This document shows, one piece after another, positions 34,225 through 43,168 of a stretch of 64,000 nt of DNA (position 1 is the first letter of the stretch; each line of letters starts with the position of its first letter). The notes below the pieces were generated by a model. That model saw only the letters and a program-made list of their open reading frames with translations. It did not search any database and was not told the origin of the DNA. This DNA comes from Microbacterium mitrae (lineage in GTDB: Bacteria > Actinomycetota > Actinomycetes > Actinomycetales > Microbacteriaceae), in NCBI RefSeq assembly GCF_008017445.1, contig NZ_VRSW01000002.1, positions 62,001 through 126,000 on the forward strand, written 5' to 3'. The position numbers and the translations under genes are program-made.

Positions 34225-35031
34225 ATGACCATCGCGACTCCCTACGAGGATCTGCTGCGCGACGTGCTGGCCAATGGCACGCACAAGACGGATCGCACCG
34301 GCACCGGAACCACGAGCGTCTTCGGTCGGCAGCTGCGGTTTGACTTGGCGAACGACGTCTTTCCGCTAATCACCACCAAGCGTGTGCACTTCAAGTCGGT
34401 CGCGCTCGAGTTGCTGTGGTTTTTACGCGGCGAATCGAATGTGTCGTGGCTGCAAGAAAACGGCGTGCGCATCTGGAACGAATGGGCAGACGAAGGCGGC
34501 GAGCTTGGTCCGGTGTACGGCGTGCAGTGGCGGTCATGGCCGACGCCCGACGGGCAACACATCGACCAGATCGCGCAGGTCATCGACCAGCTGAAGACCA
34601 ACCCGGACTCGCGTCGCATTATCGTCTCGGCGTGGAACGTTGCCGAGATCGAGAACATGGCGCTGCCGCCGTGCCACGCGTTCTTTCAGTTCTACGTCGC
34701 CGACGGCAAACTTTCATGCCAGCTGTATCAGCGTTCCGCCGACATGTTTCTCGGGGTTCCGTTCAACATTGCCTCCTACGCGCTGCTGACGCGAATGATC
34801 GCGCAGCAGGTGGGTCTGGAACCCGGTGAATTCGTGTGGACGGGCGGTGACGTGCACATTTACGACAACCATCTCGAACAGGTTCGTACTCAGCTTGAGC
34901 GTGAGCCCTTCCCGTCGCCCACGCTCACCTTCACGCGCAAGCCGGAGTCGATCTTTGACTACTCGTTCGACGATTTCGCGGTGCACGACTACCAGCACCA
35001 CGCGCAGATCTCCGCTCCGGTAGCGGTGTAA
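34225..35031 (+). CDS. thyA: Thymidylate synthase
   Basis: dUMP plus methylene-THF to dTMP plus dihydrofolate. 268 residues. Phosphate-binding Arg in '[15 protein letters not shown]', the catalytic Cys in '[18 protein letters not shown]', then '[20 protein letters not shown]' and 'GDVHIYDNH'. Leaderless: TACGAT (34212-34217) lies seven bases before the ATG at 34225. dfrA follows two bases later, recycling the dihydrofolate produced. Confidence 0.97.
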   Translation: MTIATPYEDLLRDVLANGTHKTDRTGTGTTSVFGRQLRFDLANDVFPLITTKRVHFKSVALELLWFLRGESNVSWLQENGVRIWNEWADEGGELGPVYGVQWRSWPTPDGQHIDQIAQVIDQLKTNPDSRRIIVSAWNVAEIENMALPPCHAFFQFYVADGKLSCQLYQRSADMFLGVPFNIASYALLTRMIAQQVGLEPGEFVWTGGDVHIYDNHLEQVRTQLEREPFPSPTLTFTRKPESIFDYSFDDFAVHDYQHHAQISAPVAV

Positions 35032-35033
35032 TC

Positions 35034-35600
35034 ATGACCGACGCGATGAACTTGCCACCATTGCCGGATCAAGCCGTTGGCATGATTTGGGCACAGACCC
35101 GTGACGGCGTGATCGGGCGCGCGGGCGACATGCCGTGGAATGCACCAGAAGACATGGCGCACTTCAAGGCGACGACCATGGGGCACCCCGTCGTGATGGG
35201 GCGGCGCACGTGGCAATCGATTCCGGAGCGGTTTCGACCGTTCGCGGGGCGCACGAACGTCGTGTTGACCCGAGACCCCGAGGTCACCGCCGAGGCAGAA
35301 GCGGCGGGAGCGCTCGTGTTCACTGACCTGGACGAGGCGCTCGCGGCCGCAACCGATGCGCCGGGTGGCGAACTGGTTTGGATCGTTGGGGGTGGCTCGC
35401 TCTACGCCGCCGCCGCCGACCGCGCCGATGTTGCCGTCATCACGGTGCTTGATCTTGAGGTTACCGACGGCGATACCTTCGCCCCCGCCCTGCCGCCGGG
35501 ATTCATCAATGTCGCATCGGTGCCGGCGGAGGGCTTTACGCCGTCAGATCGCGGCCCCGCCTACCGCTTCGAAACCTGGGTCGCGGGCGACGACCTGTAA
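35034..35600 (+). CDS. dfrA: Dihydrofolate reductase
   Basis: NADPH-dependent reduction of dihydrofolate to THF; antifolate target. 188 residues. 'MIWAQTRDGVIGRAGDMPWNAPEDMAHFKATTMGHPVVMGRRTWQSIP' carries the substrate-binding Asp (in 'PEDMAHFK') and Trp, followed by 'TNVVLTRDP' and the NADPH-binding 'WIVGGGSLYA'. In an operon with thyA (two-base gap), the usual arrangement. Confidence 0.95.
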   Translation: MTDAMNLPPLPDQAVGMIWAQTRDGVIGRAGDMPWNAPEDMAHFKATTMGHPVVMGRRTWQSIPERFRPFAGRTNVVLTRDPEVTAEAEAAGALVFTDLDEALAAATDAPGGELVWIVGGGSLYAAAADRADVAVITVLDLEVTDGDTFAPALPPGFINVASVPAEGFTPSDRGPAYRFETWVAGDDL

Positions 35601-35614
35601 CACCGCGGCGTGGC

Positions 35615-35965
35615 TCACCTCGTGCTGGCGTCACGGACGACGCCGACGAGATGCTGCCATGGCCCGGTCACGTACTCGTCGGGGAGCGTGATTGATCGCT
35701 CGTCGTGGCGGATCACCGCGACGATGCGCCACATAAAGTCATCAGCCCGTGAGGCGTGGTCATCGTAGCCGACGGCCTCCTCCCACGGGCAGTCTTCGAT
35801 GGCGGCAACCCACTGAGCTTCATCGCCTCGGGGTGCCTCCGCCTGCCAGCGGCGCGTAATTCCCGCAACCCCACCAGAACGGCTAATGCGCACTGCCACG
35901 TGGGGGTGACCGGCTGCCCGCCGCTGCCTACTCGGCGGCGGGGTCTCGTCGTTCTGGTTCGTCAT
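35615..35965 (-). CDS. Emfourin-type inhibitor of the M4 protease
   Basis: About 116 residues, cytoplasmic and without signal peptide. 'HVAVRISRSGGVAGITRRWQ' near the start resembles emfourin (M4in), the small protein encoded next to protealysin in Serratia that tightly inhibits it. The ATG at 35965 lies inside the protease gene (38-base overlap), so the two are co-translated. The conserved cluster in the middle ('WVAAIEDCPWEE') and the length support the call, but the identification rests partly on position next to a protealysin-like gene. Confidence 0.72.
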   Translation of the reverse strand: MTNQNDETPPPSRQRRAAGHPHVAVRISRSGGVAGITRRWQAEAPRGDEAQWVAAIEDCPWEEAVGYDDHASRADDFMWRIVAVIRHDERSITLPDEYVTGPWQHLVGVVRDASTR

Positions 35966-37019
35966 AGACGCCAACCGCGCGCCAGGCCCGCTCAACGGCG
36001 CGCACCTCCTCTGAAGCATTACCGTACTCCGCCTGGGCGGCAGAAACAGTAGCGTCGGCAAACTCCGTGAAGGTGGCCGTGGCGGACAGAGTGCCCGTCA
36101 GCGCGTGATACCAGATCACGCCGGCACGCTCCCACGCAAAGCCGCCGAGATCGAGCGCGAGCAGTGCGAACGCACGGTTAGGAATACCGGAGTTGACGTG
36201 AACGCCGCCGTTGTCTTCGGTCATCGTGACGAAGTCGCGCATATGGCCGGGCTGCGGGTCAGTGCCCAACACATCGTCGTGGTACGCGGTTCCAGGCTCC
36301 AGCATGTTGCGGAGCGCCACACCCTGAACGGCGTCGGTAAAGATTTCGGAACCAATGAGCCAGCTGGCGGCATCAGCCGTCTGCTCGGCGAGGTACTGCT
36401 CGGTGAGCGCCCCGAAGACATCCGAAATGGACTCGTTCAGCGCGCCGGACTGATTGCGATACACCAGGTTTGCGGTGTGCTGAATGACGCCGTGCGCCAA
36501 TTCATGCCCAATCACGCTGACGGAGTTTGCGAAGCCGCTGAACACTTCTCCGTCGCCATCGCCGAACACCATTCGCTCGCCATCCCAGAACGCGTTGTCG
36601 TAGTCTTCGCCGTAGTGCACCGTGGCGTGCAGCGCGGCGCCGGCGCCATCGAGAGAATTGCGTTCAAACGCCGCCAACAGCAGGTCATACGTTGCACCCA
36701 GGCCGTCGTAGGCGGCGTTTACGGTCTCATCGGCGGTCGGCTCTTCGCCCTCCTCGCGAACGATGAGTCCGGGCAAAGAACGGGCGTTCTGAGCATCGAA
36801 AATGGTGCGGTTGGGCGCATCTGTCAGCTCGATGACGAGCGAACCGGTGTCGTCCACCGAAAGATCGATCTGACCGCGATGGCGAAACGGCGGGCGCCCG
36901 ACGGCAAGTGTCTTGCGTGCGGCAGCGGCCGCCACAGGATATTGCTCGGCGCCGTCGTCAGCCAGCTTGCTCAGCAGGTACGGCGGAATGATTCCTCGGA
37001 TATCTGCGTGTGTCCCCAT
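35928..37019 (-). CDS. Protealysin-like M4 metallopeptidase
   Basis: 363 residues, thermolysin fold. There is no signal peptide; instead the N-terminus has the short propeptide with the 'RGIIPPYLLSKLA' motif typical of protealysin precursors (about 8-20). Zn ligands: 'VIGHELAHGVIQHTANLVY' (HExxH) and the distal Glu in 'QSGALNESISDVFG'; the catalytic His region is 'DNGGVHVNSGIPNRAF'. Protealysins work inside or are released from the cell, some in host-cell invasion. It is paired with an inhibitor gene. Leaderless: TAGCCT six bases before the ATG. Confidence 0.92.
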   Translation of the reverse strand: MGTHADIRGIIPPYLLSKLADDGAEQYPVAAAAARKTLAVGRPPFRHRGQIDLSVDDTGSLVIELTDAPNRTIFDAQNARSLPGLIVREEGEEPTADETVNAAYDGLGATYDLLLAAFERNSLDGAGAALHATVHYGEDYDNAFWDGERMVFGDGDGEVFSGFANSVSVIGHELAHGVIQHTANLVYRNQSGALNESISDVFGALTEQYLAEQTADAASWLIGSEIFTDAVQGVALRNMLEPGTAYHDDVLGTDPQPGHMRDFVTMTEDNGGVHVNSGIPNRAFALLALDLGGFAWERAGVIWYHALTGTLSATATFTEFADATVSAAQAEYGNASEEVRAVERAWRAVGVYDEPERRDPAAE

Positions 37020-37100
37020 GAGGGGAGGCTACGCCCGATCACCGACACTGTCGCCACGGTCGACATGAATCGACGCGGAGAAGAAACGCACGCCGCGCGG

Positions 37101-38375
37101 TCACGCGCCCAGTAGCGCGTGCGCAATCGTGTATATCGCAACCCCGGCGAGCGCGCCGACGATGGTTCCGTTGAGGCGAATGAACTGCAGGTCTTTGCCG
37201 ACCATCAACTCGATCTTCTCGGTGGTCTCGCTGGCATCCCAGCGCTCCACCGTGTCGGTGATGATGCTGGCGATATCGTGCTTGTACCGCTCCACCACGA
37301 ACACCGCGGCCTGAGTGATCCAGGCATCGAGTCGCTGCTGCAACGCCTCATCGCGCACCAAGCGCTGACCGAAATCGAAGATCGCCGCATCGATGCGGGC
37401 GCGCAACGTGCTGGCCGGATTCTCCAACGACTCCAGCAGGCCGTTCTTGACCGTGTTCCAGGCCTCACCCGCAAGCTCTCGCACCCTCGGGCTGTCAAAT
37501 ACTGCCGACTTCGCATCTTCCAACTTCGCCATCGTGGCCGGATCGTGCTGCAGGTTGTCGGCAAGTTTGGCAAGGTAGGCGTCAATGGCGCGCCGCGCCT
37601 GGTGGTTCTTGTCGGCCTGTACGGCGCTAACGAACTTGACCGCCTCCTTGTAGGCGGTGTCATCCACCAAACGATGCGCCAGCGATGGCACCCACGACGG
37701 CAGGCGCTTGGAGAGGAGCCCCGTGAAGTAGCTCTGGTTGTTGGCAAGCCAGGTGGCAATGCTGTCGACGGCGAGGTCAACGGCGCCGTGATGCGCATTG
37801 GAATCGACCACCTTGCCGAGCCAGGTACCCGCAGGCGGACCCCACTGCGGGTTCAGAAGATGATCGCGTGCCAGATCGCCAATGAGATCTTGCACGTCAT
37901 CATCGCTGAGCGCACGCAGCACGTTCGCCGCCATGGTGGCAGCCTCCGAGCCCACCCGCCGCGCGTGATCCGGTTCGCTCAGCCAGGTTCCGAGTTTCTG
38001 AGCCATCGCCGTCGTGCTCAGCTTTTGCTGCACAATTTCGCCGGAGAGAAAGTTGGTCTCGACAAATTCGCCCAGCGAGCGTCCGATCTCGTCTTTGCGC
38101 TTAGGGATGATCGCGGTGTGCGGAATCGGAATGCCCATCGGGTGCCGAAACAGCGCCGTCACGGCGAACCAGTCGGCCAGCGCGCCGACCATGCCACCCT
38201 CAGCGGCGGCCCGCACATAACCCCACGCGGGAATGTCGCGCTGCAGCACAAACGCGATGCAGAACAGCACCGCCATGCCGATCAGCGCGCCAAGGGCCAC
38301 ACCCTTCATGGTGCGAAGCGCACGGCGACGCTCTTGATCGGCGGGAGAAAGCAGGGCTGTTGGTGTGCGAACCAT
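37101..38375 (-). CDS. DUF445 family membrane protein
   Basis: 424 residues. A membrane hairpin near the N-terminus (about 28-75, 'GALIGMAVLFCIAFVLQ', 'EGGMVGALADWFAVTALFRHPMGIPIPHTAIIPKRKDEIGRSLGEFVETNFL') carries the DUF445 signature, then a long soluble helical region, and a final C-terminal membrane segment ('VGALAGVAIYTIAHALL'). The function is unknown. Divergent from the CsoR-type regulator, with a GAAAGGATG ribosome site. Confidence 0.88.
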   Translation of the reverse strand: MVRTPTALLSPADQERRRALRTMKGVALGALIGMAVLFCIAFVLQRDIPAWGYVRAAAEGGMVGALADWFAVTALFRHPMGIPIPHTAIIPKRKDEIGRSLGEFVETNFLSGEIVQQKLSTTAMAQKLGTWLSEPDHARRVGSEAATMAANVLRALSDDDVQDLIGDLARDHLLNPQWGPPAGTWLGKVVDSNAHHGAVDLAVDSIATWLANNQSYFTGLLSKRLPSWVPSLAHRLVDDTAYKEAVKFVSAVQADKNHQARRAIDAYLAKLADNLQHDPATMAKLEDAKSAVFDSPRVRELAGEAWNTVKNGLLESLENPASTLRARIDAAIFDFGQRLVRDEALQQRLDAWITQAAVFVVERYKHDIASIITDTVERWDASETTEKIELMVGKDLQFIRLNGTIVGALAGVAIYTIAHALLGA

Positions 38376-38409
38376 GCCGCCATCCTTTCACCAGGAGTAG
38401 GCTTCGAGC

Positions 38410-38682
38410 GTGATCGAAGACATCAAAAAACGTGCACTGCACCGAACCAGCATTCTGGAAGGGCAAATGCGCGGCCTCGCGAAGATGATCGACAACGAGG
38501 ACTACTGCATGGACATCATCACGCAGTCACGCGCCATTCAGCGCTCGCTCGAGTCGCTCAACAAGCTTCTCCTCGAAAACCACCTGCGCGAGCACGTGAG
38601 CCACATGATGGAGCATGGTGGCGACCAGCGCGAGCAGGCGATCGCCGAAATGCTGAAGGCTTTCGAGGTGTCGGGCAAGTAG
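38410..38682 (+). CDS. CsoR/RcnR-family metal-sensing repressor
   Basis: 90 residues, all-helical DUF156 fold. Metal-site positions are Cys33, His58 and His62 ('NEDYCMDII', 'LLENHLREHV'). Copper-sensing CsoR has Cys-His-Cys; here the third ligand is His, as in the nickel/cobalt sensor RcnR, but the N-terminal His3 of RcnR is missing. The metal or other signal is therefore open. The GTG start at 38410 is six bases after TAGGCT (38398-38403), so the transcript is probably leaderless. No transporter is adjacent. Confidence 0.88.
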   Translation: MIEDIKKRALHRTSILEGQMRGLAKMIDNEDYCMDIITQSRAIQRSLESLNKLLLENHLREHVSHMMEHGGDQREQAIAEMLKAFEVSGK

Positions 38683-39201
38683 CTAGCGCCGGAACCAGCG
38701 CCGCCGCTTGGCGGGTTCGTCACGTTCGACGGCTGGCTGCGATTGCGGGGCGGCTTGGCGCTCTCGCCACGCCGCAATCTCCGCCTCGATGTCGCGTAGT
38801 GGCGTAACGACGGGTGGCCCACCGTTGAGTTGACGTCGGGCTTCGACAACGCGCCGGTTGAAGTCCTCCAGATGCTCTCGCGCCTCCGCCTCGCGCCGAA
38901 ACGCGTCAAGAGTGTCGTGCAACTGGCGATCTTCGACTCGCAGCGTCAGCGCCGCAGGTCCCAGACCCTCGAGCTTCTCGGTCTGAATTTTGCGACGAAT
39001 CCACCAGTCGGGGTCGTGGTGCGTGCCAAGATCGGGCAACGGTTTGCCTGCGCCCGGAAGGTCGTCAAAGGCTCCCTGGCGCATCGCCTGCTGAATGGCC
39101 CACTCGACCACCGCAGCGCGCTCAGCCTCCGTCTTCCACGAGGTTCCGCTGGGCTGATGCCCCGGCTGGGGCGGCTCATCATGCTGTCGCTCATCGGCCA
39201 T
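38683..39201 (-). CDS. DUF1992 (DnaJ-C28-like) protein
   Basis: 172 residues. The domain is recognised by 'AIQQAMRQGAFDDLPGAGKPLPDLGTHHDPDWWIRRKIQTEKL', followed by an Arg/Glu-rich helical region and a basic tail. The function is unknown. Its stop directly abuts the stop of the regulator on the other strand. It lies two bases after the acyl-CoA dehydrogenase-type gene, probably in one transcript. Confidence 0.87.
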   Translation of the reverse strand: MADERQHDEPPQPGHQPSGTSWKTEAERAAVVEWAIQQAMRQGAFDDLPGAGKPLPDLGTHHDPDWWIRRKIQTEKLEGLGPAALTLRVEDRQLHDTLDAFRREAEAREHLEDFNRRVVEARRQLNGGPPVVTPLRDIEAEIAAWRERQAAPQSQPAVERDEPAKRRRWFRR

Positions 39202-39203
39202 GA

Positions 39204-40358
39204 TTACTCCTCGGCGGCGCCAAGCCAGGCGGTAGCCATCGTGGCGTGTGCTGACTCTGGGTCAGACGGATGGAACATGCCGGCCAGCACATCGCGGTAC
39301 AGACGCTGAAGCTCACTGCGCGCAAAGTAGCTGCTGCCACCGCCGGTGAGCATCGCCTCATCGACGACGTGCTTCGCCATCACCACGGCGCGGTGCTTGA
39401 GGCCGGAGAGCTTCGCAAACCACAGCGCACCATGGTCGACGAGGTCATCGACATCGCGCGAGATCATCGCGATTTGGGGGAGCAGCGCGTCGTACGCCAG
39501 CCCCACCTCGGCGATACGCCAGCGAATGTCAGCATCGCTCGCATACGACTTGCCCGTCTTCTTAGAACGGCGCTTGCCCACCGTCTCGACCGCCACATCG
39601 ATCGCGCGGCGAGCGATGCCGGTATAGACCGATGCCAACAGAATCTCGAACGCGGCGAAGATGCCAAACATGATGGGATCGGTTTCGCCCAGCGGAACCA
39701 CGCGCGCAACGCGAGCGGGGGCGGCGACGGCACCGTGCAGTTCCGTTGTGCGGCTCTGCGTGCCGCGCATGCCGATGGTGTTCCAGTCGTCGCGGGTCAC
39801 GACCGCGTCGGTGCGGTCGATGAACGCGTACACCAGGCGCGGGTTCTCTGGGTCTGTGGTGTCGAGGCCGTGCAGGCCAAGCTGGGTCCACACCGGGGCA
39901 AGCGACGTGAAGATTTTCGTGCCGGTGAACGTGTACCCGCCATCGGCGGTGGGGCTCGCTATGGTGTCAGACCCGCCGAGCACGAGGTCGTTGCCCGCCT
40001 CTGAGATTCCGAACGCGAAGACATCACCGCGGGCGGCGCCGTCCTGCACGAACGCGAGATCGTCAAAGCCGCGGTCGCGCATGATTTTCGCAACCCCGGT
40101 CCACACCAGGTGCATGTTGATGGCGAGTGCCGTCGCAGGCGCTGCGGTCGCCAAGCGCTGTTGCAGCACGGCCGCCTGCTCGAGGGTGAGCCCGGCGCCG
40201 CCGCGATCGGTCGGCACCAAAATCTTCAGATACCCGGCTGCGCGAAGCTCCGCCAAGTCTTCATCAGGAAACCGATTCTCGGCATCAATCAGTGGCGCTC
40301 GCTCACGAATTCGAGCAATCAGATCGTCGGGCAAATACGCTTTGGCATCGAACGTCAT
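39204..40358 (-). CDS. Acyl-CoA dehydrogenase family flavoprotein
   Basis: 384 residues. N-terminal helical domain ('ELRAAGYLKILVPTDRGGAGLTLEQAAVLQQRLA'), middle beta domain ('FAFGISEAGNDLVLGGSDTIASP', 'GGYTFTGTKIFTSLAPVW') and C-terminal helical bundle. FAD binding is expected. The substrate is unclear: the group also contains flavin monooxygenases related to DszC, so a role in fatty-acid oxidation is not certain. First gene of a pair with DUF1992. Confidence 0.88.
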   Translation of the reverse strand: MTFDAKAYLPDDLIARIRERAPLIDAENRFPDEDLAELRAAGYLKILVPTDRGGAGLTLEQAAVLQQRLATAAPATALAINMHLVWTGVAKIMRDRGFDDLAFVQDGAARGDVFAFGISEAGNDLVLGGSDTIASPTADGGYTFTGTKIFTSLAPVWTQLGLHGLDTTDPENPRLVYAFIDRTDAVVTRDDWNTIGMRGTQSRTTELHGAVAAPARVARVVPLGETDPIMFGIFAAFEILLASVYTGIARRAIDVAVETVGKRRSKKTGKSYASDADIRWRIAEVGLAYDALLPQIAMISRDVDDLVDHGALWFAKLSGLKHRAVVMAKHVVDEAMLTGGGSSYFARSELQRLYRDVLAGMFHPSDPESAHATMATAWLGAAEE

Positions 40359-40395
40359 GGTGCCATTCTCTCGCGTCTGCTTGGTGCGGGCTCGG

Positions 40396-41154
40396 CTACT
40401 GGCCGATCGCCTCGGCTAGCTGCTCGACGTACGCCGTCGGCTTGTCGCGGTGGGGTGAGTGTCCAGCGCCCGGAACGACGGTCATTGTGATCACCGGGTT
40501 CGCCAGCACTTCGGCGGCAAGGTCGCCGGTGAAGATGGAGTAGACGGACGGGTCAGCACCGATGATGTGGGTCGGCACGCCCAGACGTGCCGCCTCCGCG
40601 CGCACATCCCACGTCTCCTCGTTCTGCTCAAGGGTTTGCTCAATCGCCCAGTGGCTGGATTGCGCCACCGACAGCGCCTTCAGCTCGTGATCTTGCTGGT
40701 GCCAGTTCGGGTGCTCGGCCATCGATGCCTCAACGGAACCATCGGCAAAGGACCGCTGCTGGCTGGCAAGAATGATGCGATGGTCCCGCCCGGCAAGACG
40801 GATGGCCGGGTCGATGAGGATGAGCCGTCTTGTCCACGTCGCGTCGTTCGCGGCGGCCCAGGTTGCCGCCGCTCCGCCGAGCGAATGCGCCACGACCAGA
40901 TCCCACGGCCCGTCGTCGTTGCGGGTGTGCTGTAGGTCGGTGCCGTAGGCGGCAATCGTGTAGTCGAGCGCACGCGGGGCCGTGCCGTGCCCGCGCAAGT
41001 CAACGGCGTCCGCGCGCCATCCCAGCTCGCTCAGCATGGTTCCGGTGCGCCACATCAGCGCGCCATTTGACCCCAGCCCATGCACCAACAGTGCGCGCAG
41101 CGGCGCCGTGGCAGATCCCCAAGTGGTCAGCGGCAGAATCACAGGAGTGGTCAT
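40396..41154 (-). CDS. Alpha/beta hydrolase
   Basis: 252 residues. 'RALLVHGLGSNGALMW' forms the oxyanion-hole region, the nucleophile Ser is in 'VVAHSLGGAAATW', the acid is probably the Asp near 'HIIGADPSVY', and the catalytic His is in 'VPGAGHSPHRDKP'. No signal peptide. The substrate is unknown. Confidence 0.9.
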   Translation of the reverse strand: MTTPVILPLTTWGSATAPLRALLVHGLGSNGALMWRTGTMLSELGWRADAVDLRGHGTAPRALDYTIAAYGTDLQHTRNDDGPWDLVVAHSLGGAAATWAAANDATWTRRLILIDPAIRLAGRDHRIILASQQRSFADGSVEASMAEHPNWHQQDHELKALSVAQSSHWAIEQTLEQNEETWDVRAEAARLGVPTHIIGADPSVYSIFTGDLAAEVLANPVITMTVVPGAGHSPHRDKPTAYVEQLAEAIGQ

Positions 41155-41227
41155 GCCGACAGCCTACGGTTTTGTGGTTCGTCGTGCAGGAAGGGCTGCG
41201 GAACCACGCAGCGCGGTGTGGAGAGGG

Positions 41228-42478
41228 TTAGATGACGGTGCGAATGGGCGCCGTGTCGGGGAGCGGTGAGGCGTCACGGAAGCGTAGGTCGGGGAAGCCC
41301 CGCACGGCGAGAACCGCGATGATCAGGCCCAGCCCGGCGAAGCCTGCGGCAGCGATGTATGCGCCGCTCGGGCCGATGCCGTCAATGAGAAAGCCTGCGA
41401 CCGCGGAGCCGGCTGCCGCGCCAATGAGCTGGCCGGTTGCCACCCAGCCAAACGCCTCGGCAGTGTCGGAGAACTTCACGCTCGCGGTTGTCATCGCAAA
41501 GATGACGGCGAGGGCGGGAGCAACACCCAATCCGGCGATCGTGAGTGCGGCGCCGATGGCGTAGGGCTGACCCGCCCACGACGGGTTCACGAAGAAGGGG
41601 ATGACAGCAAGGCCCGCGGTCACGATCAGCAGGCGGCGTGCCATCGCCCACTGCGAAATGGCGAGGCGACCGGAGAAGAGTCCGCCAATGAGGGAGCCAA
41701 CGGAGAAGACGGCGAGCACCAGCCCTGCTTCGAGGCCGCCGCCGTGACCGCCATCTTCCGAGTGGCCGAACGTTGCGATCACGCCCGCCTCGACCGCTGC
41801 GCACGCGCCAATCAGCAGGAAGCCCATGATCGTCGCAAGCAACACCGCGGGCCTGGTCAGCACCTTGCCGAGGGCGCGACGGCTCTGCGGAATGCGCACC
41901 CGTCCGACCTCGGGCGAGTAGATAAACCAGAGTCCACCGAGCACCAGAATCGTGACGATCACCCAGAGGCCGATGGTGGTCGAAATCTGCATCACGATAA
42001 AGGTGATCAGCACCGGGGCGATGATCCAGATGATCTCCTGCAGCGAAGCATCCAGCGCGAACAGCGGGTTGAGCTGCTTTGCGGTCACCATCTTCGGGTA
42101 GATGGTGCGTACCGCCGACTGAATGGGCGGGTTGGAGATTCCCGCGATGAATCCGAAGGTGATGTAAAGCGGCATGCTCGCGGGTGACAGCGCGATCGCG
42201 GAGATTGCAAGCGCGCAAATCACCATCGAGATGAGGAGCACCGGGCGCATGCCCCATTTGCCCATCCATCGACTGATCACGGGGCCGGAGATGGCCTGCC
42301 CAATGGAGGTGACGGCGAGCACGAGTCCGGCGTTGCCGTATGAGCCCGTTGCCTGCTCAACGTGCATGAGAATCGCCAGCGAAACCATGCCGTTGGGGAA
42401 ACGCGCAATGAGCTGCGCCGCGATGATACGCCCGACGCCAGGAGTGTTGAGTAGGTCCTTGTATCCCGCTGATGCCAC
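41228..42478 (-). CDS. MFS transporter
   Basis: About 416 residues with twelve membrane helices in two halves; loop 2-3 'SRWMGKWGMRPVLLISM' is the MFS signature. The start is taken as GTG at 42478 (TTAGGACTC upstream, 'ASAGYKDLLNTPGVGRII'); the frame is open to 42598, but that part resembles no transporter and lies in the nrd control region. The overall pattern is that of small-molecule efflux MFS proteins; the substrate is unknown. Confidence 0.88.
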   Translation of the reverse strand: MASAGYKDLLNTPGVGRIIAAQLIARFPNGMVSLAILMHVEQATGSYGNAGLVLAVTSIGQAISGPVISRWMGKWGMRPVLLISMVICALAISAIALSPASMPLYITFGFIAGISNPPIQSAVRTIYPKMVTAKQLNPLFALDASLQEIIWIIAPVLITFIVMQISTTIGLWVIVTILVLGGLWFIYSPEVGRVRIPQSRRALGKVLTRPAVLLATIMGFLLIGACAAVEAGVIATFGHSEDGGHGGGLEAGLVLAVFSVGSLIGGLFSGRLAISQWAMARRLLIVTAGLAVIPFFVNPSWAGQPYAIGAALTIAGLGVAPALAVIFAMTTASVKFSDTAEAFGWVATGQLIGAAAGSAVAGFLIDGIGPSGAYIAAAGFAGLGLIIAVLAVRGFPDLRFRDASPLPDTAPIRTVI

Positions 42479-42619
42479 GAGTCCTAAGAATACCGTCTCG
42501 TCGGTGCAGTTCGGTGTCAAGATTCTTGCCACCGGGGCAAAAATGGTGTTGCAGATTGTCGCCGAATGTGCGTGGTCTGAAGGGGTCGATATCGACACGC
42601 CGCGACACGCCGACGGTAG

Positions 42620-42795
42620 TTGTCCACAGCAATTCGGTCTGCGAAACGCGCCGCTTCGGCTGTTCCTGTGGATGGATCAATCCGGCCGTTCAGCGAAGCG
42701 CGAGAACATGCGGTTTTTGAGGGTGCTACGAGGTGCTCTGGTTGTGGATGAAACGGTGGACAAATTGTGTTGTATTAGGGGAGAGCGGTGGATAA
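42620..42795. promoter_or_regulatory. Cluster of five DnaA-box-like sites
   Basis: TTGTCCACA at 42620-42628 (plus strand); on the minus strand CCATCCACA (42667-42675), TCATCCACA (42743-42751), TTGTCCACC (42755-42763) and TTATCCACC (42787-42795). The reference is TT(A/G)TCCACA: one site is exact, three have one mismatch and one has two. In E. coli, DnaA bound at the nrdAB promoter ties nucleotide supply to replication; a similar role is inferred here. Confidence 0.65.
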
Positions 42796-42809
42796 CTACA
42801 AGAATGTAA

Positions 42810-42857
42810 CTACTAGTTCTTGTGGTCAGCCTCAATGTCGGTACCTATATGTAGTAT
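42810..42857. promoter_or_regulatory. NrdR box pair upstream of nrdH
   Basis: Two NrdR-box-like sites start 32 bases apart, the spacing NrdR requires. Box 1 (42810-42825) keeps ACTA and TTGTG; box 2 (42842-42857) keeps CTATAT and TAGT of the consensus ACACTATATATAGTGT. The TACCTATATGTAGTA core of box 2 recurs upstream of nrdF with one base changed. Confidence 0.75.
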
Positions 42858-42919
42858 TGAGTGACCGGCGGGGGATCGCCGGGCAAAATCAGAATTTACG
42901 AGGGAAAGACGGTCAAAAT

Positions 42920-43153
42920 ATGTCGGTCACGGTCTACACCAAGCCCTCCTGCGTACAGTGCAATGCGACCTACCGCGCACTCGACGCCAAGGGCATTGAA
43001 TACGAAATTCTCGACGTCTCGCAGAACGAGGCGGCGCTTGAGCAGGTCAAGGCTCTGGGCTACATGCAGGCTCCGGTCGTCATCACGGATGAAGACCACT
43101 GGTCGGGCTTTCGTCCCGACAAGATCGACGAGCTCGCCTCGCGCCTGGCCTGA
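42920..43153 (+). CDS. nrdH: Glutaredoxin-like protein NrdH
   Basis: 77-residue redoxin that supplies electrons to the class Ib reductase from thioredoxin reductase. The redox motif is CVQC ('YTKPSCVQCNATYRALD'), with 'QAPVVITDEDHWSGFRPDKI' typical of NrdH. First gene of nrdHIE. Confidence 0.96.
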   Translation: MSVTVYTKPSCVQCNATYRALDAKGIEYEILDVSQNEAALEQVKALGYMQAPVVITDEDHWSGFRPDKIDELASRLA

Positions 43154-43168
43154 CCCCGGAGGGGTGTC

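Larger units (their letters stand above)
42479..42919. promoter_or_regulatory. nrdHIE control region
   Basis: About 440 bases without a gene between the MFS transporter and nrdH. They hold five DnaA-box-like sites (42620-42795) and a pair of NrdR boxes (42810-42857), annotated separately. The sequence is less GC-rich than its surroundings, as expected for a promoter. Confidence 0.75.
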
